Shown here: in pieces, positions 21,677 through 33,100 of the stretch | How the letters are laid out: every line of letters starts with the position of its first letter | How positions within the stretch are numbered: the stretch's first letter is position 1 | From: Smittium mucronatum | Lineage: Eukaryota > Kickxellomycota > Harpellomycetes > Harpellales > Legeriomycetaceae | Reading direction: 5' to 3' | NCBI GenBank assembly: GCA_001953115.1 | Contig: LSSL01001091.1 | Coordinates: 1 to 56,037, forward strand | Length of the DNA: 56,037 nucleotides | Program-made: the position numbers and the translations under genes | The notes under the pieces: model-generated | Databases searched by the model: none | What the model was told of the DNA's origin: nothing | Seen by the model: only the letters and a program-made list of their open reading frames with translations

Positions 21677-22315
21677 TTTTTTTTGTCATGGAATTTTATT
21701 GTAAGTTAACGTCAATAAAAAAATACTAAAAAAACATGGAGAAAAGAAAAGGGCGTATAGAAAAGACTATTATCCTAACTAAAATAAGCACCCCTACCGG
21801 AGTACATGCTGTGTAACTACGGGAAAAGGGTGCGATCTTCCATCCAAAAGACCCCCCCCCCTGGCATTGCTATAAGTAGTTGTGTGACTGAGGCTTTAAC
21901 GGTTATGAATTAAGCTCTTTATCAATGAACAATAGTTCATTGAAGCTACTGACTCCTATTCAGAGCCTACTTCTGACAGGAATAATCTAATAGACACCTA
22001 CCCAAATGCGGTATTGATCAAATTGGCTTTCCTGCAAATAGCTGTTAAACGTTGAGTTCCGTTTGGCTGTTGAACGCTAGACTTGCGCACTAGATTATAT
22101 CCCAGTTGTGCTAAACGATTGGTTCCTCCTGTTTCTAGATGGTCCTCCTTTGGAATCGCTGTCCTCCGAATCGTTATGGGCTGTCTCAACTAGTTTCCAC
22201 TAGTCAATACTAAGAATAGTACAAAAATGTGTGAAATTTTATATTAGTGTGCTTCGAAAAGTACAGTATTTAGCCGCCAAACCATGGCAAGGTATTTTAT
22301 TCTTGTGAGTTACTA
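21677..22315 (-). mobile_element. Poly(A)-ended repeat, copy 2 (long form)
   Basis: Read on the minus strand, this copy starts near 22315 and runs through a moderately GC-rich body. Its 3' part (about 21895 down to 21677) matches the 4939-5167 insertion and ends in an A-run preceded by an AATAAA-containing segment. The part beyond the short insertion (21900-22310) matches copy 3 at its two visible ends, so the family is at least about 640 bp long. A frame in the body contains short open pieces with stops (for example 22189-21998) and no recognised domain. It is probably the 3' region of a non-LTR or other poly(A)-forming retroelement. No target-site duplication was found for this copy. Confidence 0.65.
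21922..21943. repeat. Perfect 9-bp hairpin inside repeat copy 2
   Basis: TCAATGAAC and GTTCATTGA are perfect inverted arms around a 4-base loop (AATA). The same hairpin occurs in copy 3 at 24168-24189 with the complementary loop. It lies just upstream of the segment shared with the short insertion at 4939-5167. Confidence 0.7.
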
Positions 22316-23336
22316 ATTCTTCAATAAGATTTAATAATTATATTCTCTCACTTATCTATTTTTTTTTATTTCTGTAATTATTACCGATATCATCATTATA
22401 TTTTAATGTTAACTTTAGGGTTTGTAGCAAATACATAAAAAAAGTATCGGATCATAACGAAAATTTCAGTTTTTAAAATGGGTGTTAAATTTAATGAATT
22501 TTAACCGTTTTAGATCTGAAATACAATAAAAATAGAAAAGTCTTATATTTTATCTTTTCTTTTCTTTTTATTCTCCGGATTTTTATACAAAATAATTTAT
22601 ATTGAAATTACTAAAAAATAAATAAATATTTCGCTTAGGTTTTGGAAATATTATTATCTTAAGCTTTAATAGTATAAACTTTATTTATAGATAAAGGGGG
22701 TTAAATTCACAGCTATAAATAATGTATAATTATTTTATTTTCTTAAAAAACTATGGATGGGCTATGAGACTTTCAGATTTTTTTTTAGTTCGGTTTCAAT
22801 GAGTATAAATTTTCTGTAACTAATTATTCCTTCAAAATAATCGACTTTTATCGATTTTGATCAAAATCGTTATTATATATTGATAAACTTGTAGTTTATG
22901 CTTTTATTTCTCAAATGAACACATATAAATGATGAATGCCTCATCTCATCGCGTCCATTTAATATGATCTGTAAATAAACACAATCTAAAAAACAGTGGT
23001 TGTTCTTCCAATTTGCTCTTGTTTTCCATTATTTAATACCTGATCGACCTTCACCCAAATAATCCCCAAATACTGACTCGACCTCTATCCAAAAGATGAA
23101 AAATATAATTGAACTTTCTTGTAAATAAGTCTTCAAAGATAGTTTAGCTTATCACCTAATCCCGGGTGGTTTGCTTTTATTTTTGGGGATACTTTTTATG
23201 AGATTAAAAGAAAGTATTATGGGAAGGTTAAAGATGGTAAAATATAATATAGTAAGATCTAGAATATAAAGTTTTAATTATCAAGATCTAATAGCAATTA
23301 ATTTTTCAAAAATCAAAAAATTCTTTTTTCTAATTC
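22316..23336. other. Spacer between two opposed repeat copies
   Basis: About 1 kb of AT-rich DNA with no recognisable gene. The part from about 22910 to 23240 is more complex in sequence than its surroundings but contains no open frame or RNA structure I can identify. Confidence 0.5.
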
Positions 23337-23387
23337 TGTACTCCTAAGAGTGAAATACCTTGCCTTGGTTTAGGGGCTTAATAGTGT

Positions 23388-24157
23388 NNNNNNNNNNNNN
23401 NNNNNNNNNNNNNNNNNNNNNNNNNNNNNNNNNNNNNNNNNNNNNNNNNNNNNNNNNNNNNNNNNNNNNNNNNNNNNNNNNNNNNNNNNNNNNNNNNNNN
23501 NNNNNNNNNNNNNNNNNNNNNNNNNNNNNNNNNNNNNNNNNNNNNNNNNNNNNNNNNNNNNNNNNNNNNNNNNNNNNNNNNNNNNNNNNNNNNNNNNNNN
23601 NNNNNNNNNNNNNNNNNNNNNNNNNNNNNNNNNNNNNNNNNNNNNNNNNNNNNNNNNNNNNNNNNNNNNNNNNNNNNNNNNNNNNNNNNNNNNNNNNNNN
23701 NNNNNNNNNNNNNNNNNNNNNNNNNNNNNNNNNNNNNNNNNNNNNNNNNNNNNNNNNNNNNNNNNNNNNNNNNNNNNNNNNNNNNNNNNNNNNNNNNNNN
23801 NNNNNNNNNNNNNNNNNNNNNNNNNNNNNNNNNNNNNNNNNNNNNNNNNNNNNNNNNNNNNNNNNNNNNNNNNNNNNNNNNNNNNNNNNNNNNNNNNNNN
23901 NNNNNNNNNNNNNNNNNNNNNNNNNNNNNNNNNNNNNNNNNNNNNNNNNNNNNNNNNNNNNNNNNNNNNNNNNNNNNNNNNNNNNNNNNNNNNNNNNNNN
24001 NNNNNNNNNNNNNNNNNNNNNNNNNNNNNNNNNNNNNNNNNNNNNNNNNNNNNNNNNNNNNNNNNNNNNNNNNNNNNNNNNNNNNNNNNNNNNNNNNNNN
24101 NNNNNNNNNNNNNNNNNNNNNNNNNNNNNNNNNNNNNNNNNNNNNNNNNNNNNNNNN
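23388..24157. other. Assembly gap (770 N)
   Basis: A run of undetermined bases inside repeat copy 3. Open frames that appear to cross it are artefacts of unknown codons. Confidence 0.99.
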
Positions 24158-24167
24158 CTCAGTAGCT

Positions 24168-24189
24168 TCAATGAACTATTGTTCATTGA
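24168..24189. repeat. Perfect 9-bp hairpin inside repeat copy 3
   Basis: The arms TCAATGAAC and GTTCATTGA surround a TATT loop. This is the counterpart of the hairpin at 21922-21943. Confidence 0.7.
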
Positions 24190-24430
24190 TAAAGAGCAAA
24201 ATTCATAACCGTTAAATCCTCAGTGATAACCTACTTGAAGCAATGCCAGGGGGGGTCTCTCGGTTTGTAGATCGCACCCTTTTCCCGTAGGTACACAGCA
24301 TGTACTCCGGCAGAGGAGCTTATTGTATTTAGGATAACAATCTTTTCCATATGTCATTTTCTTTTTCATATTTTTTAGTATAGTTTTGATGGCGTTATCT
24401 TACAATAAAATTCCGTGATACAAAAAAAAA

Positions 24431-27400
24431 TTATTCCAATCCTGCAATATATACCAATATGTATCTTTTTTTTCTATTATTAATAATCAGCTTGGCAATA
24501 ATTATAAGATTCTAATATTTATATATTTGATTTCTAGGCATTTTTAGAATTTTTTTTTGAAACATCGAAATTAAAATTTACCTGAACTAATGATTGACAT
24601 TAACAAGCCATCTAGTTATGTAGATGGGTTTAAATAAAAGGAGCATCCCAATCTTATTAGCTTTCATTATGTTTGTTTATAGCGATTTTACACTATTTTG
24701 TGTTGTGTAAATAAAAATAACTAGATAAACATAAGACAAATCAGGCACTACCACAAATTTGATTTTGTGATATCATCCGGTTGTGAAACTGTGAATTATA
24801 TTATTACTCATAAATAATAAATAAAATTGTTTTAAATGATATTTAAAAGTCAAATATTTTATTTTATAGAAGATAACATAAATATAGACATTTTTTTTAT
24901 TTCGATTCTTGGGTATATTAAGCTTTTTTTAAAAAAAAAATTTCAGATTTTTTTTTTTGCTATCGATAAACGTGTTACTATGCAAAATTTTGAAAAATTA
25001 ATAAAAAACTTAACATTAAAATTATCAAATACGCTATATATCGTATGTTTGATCAATAAAATAATTTTAATGCTGTTAGATAAGGTGGTATATGATGGCG
25101 CACTTTGCTCTATAAAAAATGACATCTATGGCTAAATGTAAAAAAAAAAGAAAAAAATTCATTTTCCGATTAATCATTCATCCTCCCTGTGTTAAAGAAC
25201 TAAGAAAAAATCTGAGCAGCTCAGCAGCTGAGCCCTTCATTATTTCTATATATATTTGAAATAAACATTTTTGGCTACTAGAAATTCCCAAGTTTAATAA
25301 CATAGATTCTTAGATTATTGATTATCATTATCATATTTACATAAATAATTTTATATATATATATATATGCTTTACTTTACATTCAAGATATAATAGCCTT
25401 TTTTTTTTAGTAATAATGATATTCTTTTTTATAATAACTAATATTAAAAATTATTATTAACAACTAAATGGCATGCTTTTTCATAGAGTTGTCTATCTGA
25501 AAAAATTTATTTTATTATCAAGAGCATATATTAACATATAATAATCTATTAATGGGAAAATTTTCAATTAGTTTGCAGAATTAAGAAAAAGGCTAAAAGT
25601 AATCTAAATTTCAATCTCTTCATAATTTTAAATTAACTTTTAATAACTTTGTAATATCTAAAAGCAACATGATCTTGTTTTATGATGTATTACTACTCTA
25701 TAAACCCCCAAATATAATAAATAATAATAACTTTTTTATATATTAAAATCGTATCTCCTATATGGTGAAAAAAGAAAACATAATATTATCTTTTAAAAAA
25801 AAATCCAAAATCTTATCAATCGATGTTTCATTGTGAAAATGACTTCAAAGATTTACAAGGAGGGTATTTTAACATAAGAATTCTGAATATCTTAGTATTA
25901 AGGATACCAGCTACGATTTGTTTAAATATTTCTCTAAAAAAATATTATACAGTTAAGATTACATAGTAATATAGTTTTTTGTTTAAATAAACATCCTTAT
26001 GGATAATATGTAGCGATATAATTCTATTTTGACCAGGAATACGTAAGAATATAATGTCTTTTAGGGAATTTTTAAACATACTAATCAGGAAATTAATAAA
26101 AATAGTCGTTAAGAAATAATTATAAATAAACTTTAACTTGTTTTTGTTGTGATAGATAGTTTTTTTAGCACTAATTTTATAAATAAATTACCAAATTTTC
26201 AAAAAAAAACTTTTAAAAAATATTCCAATTTCATTGTTATTAATAAAACTACGCGGTAAAAACAGATAAAAAAATCGAGTGAATAAAAAAAAAAAATCTG
26301 TTGAAAGGAATTTCTAAACGGAAAAATCAAAAACACAGGTAGTCAGAGTGGTTTAAAAAAATGCATTAATCATCAGATTCTGTTTTTTGATCTATGTATT
26401 TAATATCTGGAAATTTTTTAATGGGTCTGTTGATAGAAATGAGGGTTCATCTTTTAAATTATTAAATTTGTATTACCTTATTTTTATCAAAAATTATAAT
26501 CGATTTTTTGTGTATAATTCTTTAAGTTTTAATAAAAACAATTATTTTCTAAAATATTTTTATTAAATAATAATAATTTCAAAATGACCCTTTAAATCCT
26601 TGGCTAAAAAAGCTTAAAATATAAGCTAAAAAGTTGGTTTATTATCAATTCTCATAGAAAAATGGGACTTTTTTGATAATTAATTTTATTTATAAATACT
26701 TATCATAGGTTAAAAATGTGTTCAATCTTTATAAGACCTATTTTTTCTAATAAAAATCCTAGTAATACATTATTATTTTTTATTTGCTCTTCAATTAAAT
26801 TCTGATAATTTCTTTAACAATTTTTAATTCCATTAAAAAAAAAGAAATAAGTTTTTAACCTAAAAAAAATTCAAAAAAAAAACTATTGATATTAAATAAG
26901 GAATTGCTGACCACATTGTGTTTTGAAATCAATTTTTTCAATTATAATCGAAGGTTTTATAAATGTTTATTTATTATTCAGTTACTAAAAAAAACCATTT
27001 AAATTTTAAAAAAAAATAGTATAATTATGAAACATTGGTCTTTTTCTAATTTTCAAAATATTTATTTATGATGTTTTTTTTAAAATCTATTTCAGGGGGC
27101 TTTAAAAGATTATCCATATAATAATATTAAATTTTTCGAAGTTTTGAATAAAAATATAATTTAATCTAATATTATGAATCTATTGTAGTGAGCTAATTCC
27201 AACAATACCCAGTATTTTTTTTATTAAAATACGATTTTTCACTCTTTTTTCATATTTTAAAATAGAAAAAAGCACGAATATCAAAAGTGAAAATTTTTTA
27301 ATTAATTTTCAACCATTAAACTTATCAAAAAATTTAACATACCCTCATCAAATTTTATAATATAAATAAATAAGTAATATAGCAGTATTTAACACATATA

Positions 27401-28293
27401 GCCAATAAGAATAAAAAGAAGATTTTACCTTTCCGAGATGTTTTTTTATTTTTTATTTACATATGCTTCAACATGCAGGATAATCATTAGGTGGCATATA
27501 AAAACTCACTACAAAAAGTTGCAGTATTTTTAAAGTAATTTTAAGCAATATTTTTTTTTATATTTCTTTTAAAAAACTGTATTTAGTGACAAACAAACTT
27601 ACCATAAACTCATTAATTTTACTTCAATATTATGACATTTTTTAATTCTTTTTATCAATTTTCTGGTTCTAACTGGTGAATTTCGTAAAACTAATAATGC
27701 GTAATGCATAAATCGTGCGAAATAGAGTCGCAAATATTTTTAAAAAATAGATTTTTTAGAATCTTTTATTAGTCACGTAAATAAACAAATATTGAAATAT
27801 AACAAATAGAATAGCATAAGAAAGCATCAAATGTACGATTTTTATCGGATCCTGAATTTAATGTAAAGTTTTTCAAATCATTTTTCTTTAAATTTATGCA
27901 ATTCCATAATTTTTTTGGCTAAATTAATTGGATGTAACTTAGGAATAAAAGTACTCTTCTCCAAGACTCTTTTTTTTATTTGAGAAGGGCCTGCATTTTT
28001 GTTTTTTTTAGTTATTTGAATACTATTAGATAAATGTATAATGTCGGCTTTAATAAACAAAAAATGAAGTAAATGTTTTATTTTTTTCTATTGAATAGCT
28101 TTTCAGGTTTATAAAAAAATCTATATTTATTTTTTATGAAGAAATTTATTTTAGAATTACTTTATATATCTGGCTTTTAGGGTGGAATTGTGTTTTTACT
28201 ACATATCGTAAAAAAAGAGAGAAATATCATTAAAAAAATCTTTTTATCTATCTAAAAACTTAGGATCTTTGCTATAAATTGAAAAAACAAATA
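24431..28293. other. AT-rich intergenic DNA
   Basis: No supportable gene. Short open frames (for example 24836-25135 on the plus strand, 28060-27878 on the minus strand) lack recognisable domains or usable splice context. Composition is close to pure A+T in long stretches, with simple AT repeats such as the TA run near 25353-25368. Confidence 0.55.
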
Positions 28294-30038
28294 ATGAGGG
28301 CTTTATATTTATTTTTTACGATATATACTGGGATGATTTATTTGTTTGTATCTAGTGGTAAAAAATTAAATTACTTATTATTGCTACTATAATATGGATT
28401 TTATTTGAAAAATATTTTGGTAAATAAAATATTACAAACCCCACTAATTTTTTTTTAGATATTTGCAATAATGACTTTACTATTAGGAGCAACACAGATG
28501 TGAAAATAATTAACGATTGTAAAAATTTTAATAAGGCACTTATTATCGATCCAACAGAAGAAATTAATCTTGAAATTAAGATTGGATTTGCATCTAGTAT
28601 TCATATAAAATTTAATCATGAAAATTTTAAAAAAGAAAGTTTTACTATAGAAATATTTCTATTTAATCTAAAACACGTCATAGAGGATATTTTTATCGAC
28701 TGCCCTGTTTTAAAGAATATAAAATTTGGATATTTATTGAATGTTGGAGGACATATAAGTGTAAAAAATACTAAAATTTCAACTTTATCACTAGACTCGC
28801 TTATTTATCCTCCGAAAGGTATATGTATCCAAAAAAATACTGAATTAGCTAAAATTTACATCAAAGGAATTACATATGTTCAAAAAAACCTTAATACTGT
28901 TCAGAATGTAGATGAACATGTGATAAACATAATAATTGCCCAGAATAGAAAATTGACAGGTATTTTCCTAAATCAGTTGGATAAGGTGGGCCATTTAAAA
29001 GTTTCCGGATCTGGGATCGTAAAAATCTTTGCTCCAAATCTTCAACAAGCTTATGTGTTTACTATTAACTACAATCAGGGCATTGACTCTGAAAGCAATT
29101 TTGATTTAATACAGGTATTTTGCTTTTTAAAAATATCTGATAACTTTATTGGAGTCGAAAAACCATCTGTAGCACCCTCTATGCCCAAAAATAACGAATG
29201 CAACTTAGAAAAAATAGTCAATACGAGTTTTTTTACCAAAAATCTGAATGGGAAAATATTAATCCGCAATAATGATCTTGTCAAATTGCAGTTTTGTAAG
29301 CTAGAAGAAATAAATAGCATCGAAATCTACGACAACTCAGAAATCTGTTTTTTGATGTTTCCGAAACTGATAAAAGTATGGGACTCTTTCATTTCCTACA
29401 ATAACCCCAAGTTATTTTATTTCTCACTCTCCTTCCCAAATTTAATAAAAGTTGGTTCGGATTTTTTTATTCAGGGATACTCACAAATATTTGACTCCAA
29501 CAAGAAAATTGAAGTTGGCGGGACATCATCCATAATAATTAGAAAAGAAGATTTTCAAAAAGTAGAAAATCAAAATCTCTGCGAAAACTTTAATTGCTTG
29601 GTTGATAATAAATTCAAAAAGATTTCTAAACTTCCTCAAATTGAAATATATACTTGCTCTAATGGGATCGCATCTCAGCCATTCAACTTTGAAGATTACA
29701 AAAAGATAATTTGCAACAAGTGTTACTATGAAAACTATAGTTCTGAATGTATTGAGAATACCTATGACAATTCCGTTAATATATGTAAACATAGCTTAAA
29801 AGCACACGAAATTCCCAGAGTTTTACATCAAAAAGAGGATATAAACGTCCCAAAATATGTAAGTTCATGTAAACTCACCACTGAAACCTATAAGGGCTCA
29901 TATGATTTTGATAATGAATGTCTAGGTGACATTGGAGACTCGTTTTACGTCAAGCATGAAAAAATGATAAAAATTTCAGGAATTTCAAAAATCTCTGATT
30001 TGATTTATGCAAAAGAGCCCTTAAATTTTCGTTCTTAA
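28294..30038 (+). CDS. Secreted receptor-L-domain protein (Ecm33/Sps2-like), no GPI tail
   Basis: Two exons, 28294-28357 and 28459-30038 (intron 101 nt, GT-AG, phase 1), encode 547 residues. The first exon is a signal peptide (MRALYLFFTIYTGMIYLFVS), joined directly to a Cys-containing mature N-terminus (DICNNDFTIRSN). Repeating short hydrophobic beta-strand units (patterns like LNGKILIRNN, EINSIEIYDN, LIKVWDSFISYNN) are typical of the leucine-rich L domains of fungal Ecm33/Sps2-family wall proteins. A Cys-rich segment follows at about 370-430. The protein stops at KEPLNFRS, without the hydrophilic stalk and hydrophobic GPI signal that the paralogue at 53354 has, so it may be secreted or wall-retained by other means. 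Alternatively a missed last exon exists. The L-domain family call is confident; any wall-integrity role is inferred. Confidence 0.8.
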
Positions 30039-30112
30039 TTAGGATATTGATCATTAATATATATCTTTTTGTTTTTTTATTTTTCTTCATATGTATAACT
30101 CTAAAAATTAAT

Positions 30113-30118
30113 AATAAA
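30113..30118 (+). terminator. Poly(A) signal after the first L-domain gene
   Basis: AATAAA lies 75 bases after the stop codon. In DNA this rich in A and T a chance match is quite possible. Confidence 0.3.
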
Positions 30119-33100
30119 CATATATATATTATATGAATTTTTTTAGTAAAATAACCCTATTAAAAAAATATCAATTCATGTTAATCATTATATGAAAAAT
30201 ATAGCTTGTTTTTGATTAGTTTTATCTAAAGAATTTTTTTTTTCAAGACACTGTATCGATCTGAAGATTAAGTTTTACTAAACACATTTTGTGTCATCTT
30301 TGAGTTAAATGAAGCTTAGATTGTTTTCCAAAAATTTGCATTATATTAATATTATAAACGAAATTTGACAATATTCTGCTTATTTAAATCAATTTTCAAA
30401 AATAATTTTAAAATTTTTTTAACATGATTGATATTATTCGATTAATGTCCTTTACTTTTTTAAAAACATTATCTTGATAATTATTTATATGAAATCTGCC
30501 TATAATTTCCAAAAATCAATATCTACCGAATTATTTATGAGCAATAATTATGAAAAAATTATAATAGTTGAAAAAGTAATAAATGATTTAATTAATACTT
30601 GGGTTTTCCAATTTTTATGAAAACCTTATAGTTTCCTCTTGTTGATTATCCAATTACAAGAAAAGATGGGAATTAAAATGAAAATTTTATAAAAAAAAGC
30701 AAATAATTACAAGAAACATACATTTTTGTTATTTAAATAAATAAATTATATTATTTAAAAAAAGCTTATGCGATGATAATAGAAATTTTAATTATTGTAA
30801 GCCTAACTATATTATTTAAATCTATGGCCCATTTATGATTGACGTTATATATTTTTTTTCAAAAAGAAATATTTTCAAATATTCTCATGTCTAATGCATG
30901 AATATATATAATATTAACTTATCGGATTGAAAATTTTAAGTTATTTAAGAAAAATACCCATTTTATACCAAATTCAGGATTATATATAACTTTTTGAAAA
31001 AAAGTATTTTATAAAATGGGTTCTTATTTAAATCAAATTTATTTGATTGAAATTAAAAAAGTTATAATGAGGAAAAATTGCTATTATTTGCATAATAACA
31101 TAAAAAAGTGAATTTTAAAATCATTTAATTAAGGTAATATATATTTTTAAAAAATATATATATAAATGCATTAAAAAAAAGCAATTATAATTTAAATTTC
31201 ATTCAAATAACATGGTTAATTTTCATGCATTTAATGTCTTTTTTTATATATTTTATAACTTGTATTTTTTCATTTAAAAAAAATACTGTATAAAATATTT
31301 ATTATTTAAATAATTATAATTATTTTAAGAATGTTTAGTTTGTTATTATTTGATAAATAAAGAGTGTAAATATTTTTCGTTATTTAAATAGACTTTTGAA
31401 TTATAAAAATAAATTATTTTCAGACAAACTATTCATAAAAAGCAAATTTAATTTCCACTTTTTTTGAAAAAAAATTCTGCAATAGCGAAAAATATAGATA
31501 GAATTATATTGCTTTAAAGCATGTAATAATATTCAAATATAATATTTGTTTATAAATGAACTAAAAAATTATGAAAATTTTAATTCAAACTCACACTCTT
31601 ATATTTTTATTTAATATTTATTTGATTTTAATCATTTCATGAATGTATAAGGTGGGGAAAATGGAAAAAACATCGATTTTGATTATATTAATCGGAAAGA
31701 AAAAATTCGAATTTTTCTAGAAGATTTAATTCAAAATGTTTAATATATCTCTTTTAAACATTATGCTATTTTTTTAAATTTTTTACGCATCGGCTTTTTA
31801 AAATAACAGATATAATATTTGAATTTAGCCTAATCTAAATTTTTCGAGATCATGATTTTCAGAAAATTTTAGAATTTTTAACAGAAAGTATAAAAAATTT
31901 AATTTTTTTTTTAAATTGTTACTAAATTATTAGGAAAACATATAGCTTTATAAAAAAAATCTATTTTATGAAAAACTTAAATAAAAAATGTTTAATAGAA
32001 AAATTATCATAATCTGTACAACTTTTTTTAAAAATATTAAAAAAAAATTATCACAAACTTATAATCGGAAACAGGAGAAATAGATACCACGTGTTAAAAA
32101 AAAATTAATTTAATTTTTAATCAAAAATCAATTTTGGTTAATTACCATCGTGAAAATTGGTTTGCATAAATTTAGGTTTCTATAAATATTTCGATTATAG
32201 GCAACCTTAAACCCAATAATATATTACTACTTATTAAGTTTTAACTTAAATTCTAATGTTCTATCTTTTTTTTTTTAAACAATTTTTTTCTGGACTATTT
32301 TATAAAATTCCAACTGTAAACATCCCAAATGTATATTTTTTAGAATTAATTTAATATTAGGATATTTTTATAAAAAAAAGCCATTGAAATTTCATAAAAT
32401 AAACTCAAATAAATGGGGTGTTAGCATGCTGATAAACTAATTAATTCTGATTATGATTTTATTCACATCTTTTTGTGAATTAAATATTTTTCCTTTAAAA
32501 AATATGCTTTAATAGGTATAAGAGCTTCTAGAGGAAATTTATTTGTTATTTATAGAATTTTCATTGCACAAAGACATTTGGAAAAGATTATTTTTTTCAT
32601 TTTATCATTTAATAGCACATATTCCGAGATTTGTGGTGGTGATGAAATTTTTTTGGGTTATTTTGACTTTTTTTTCTATTTTAAATTATATTAAAGGTTA
32701 TTAATTCATATCAAAGATCTTATAATCATAAAAAAACAACACAAATCAAATAGTTACATAATAAAAATTATTTGCGTGCAACATATTAATTTTATTTCTC
32801 CTACAATTGATTGACCTGGAGTTTTATATTTGAGAAGAGGGGATTATATTAATAATTCAAAATAACATCTGAGTAATATTTTTTTAAAAAAAAAAAGTAA
32901 AGCAACGTTTTTTTAAATTAATTTCAGTTTGACTTAATTATTTGTTAGAAAATGTAGAAATATTTGAATTTATTTCAATCTTTGGAATTGAAAAAAATTA
33001 TAATTAAAGATTACCAACACTCTGTGCTGAAGATTTGTATCGATATCTAAATTTATATTCTAAAAACGGCATGATTTCAAATACTCAAGACAAATAATAA

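Larger units (their letters stand above)
23337..24430 (+). mobile_element. Poly(A)-ended repeat, copy 3 (contains assembly gap)
   Basis: Its 5' edge (23340-23387) is about 80% identical to the reverse complement of 22263-22310 in copy 2. After the gap, 24158-24420 matches copies 1 and 2 and ends with CTTACAATAAAATTCCG and a short A-run (24422-24430). It is therefore in the opposite orientation to copy 2, so the pair forms a large inverted repeat. Copy 2 predicts only about 310 bp for the part now shown as 770 N, so either the gap length is nominal or this copy carries an insertion. Confidence 0.65.

Noticed and set aside
23344..24208. Open frames of about 280 codons on both strands across the gap
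   Set aside because: They consist almost entirely of N bases; the few real codons at their ends belong to the repeat copy.
24836..25135. 99-codon plus-strand frame with a faint resemblance to a Pho80-type cyclin helix in its second half
   Set aside because: The resemblance covers fewer than 30 residues of low-complexity sequence, no flanking exons with the rest of a cyclin box were found, and the first half is poly-Phe/Ile/Lys typical of random AT-rich DNA.
27878..28060. 60-codon minus-strand frame just upstream of the first L-domain gene
   Set aside because: No ATG context, domain or splice partners; its composition matches the local AT-rich background.
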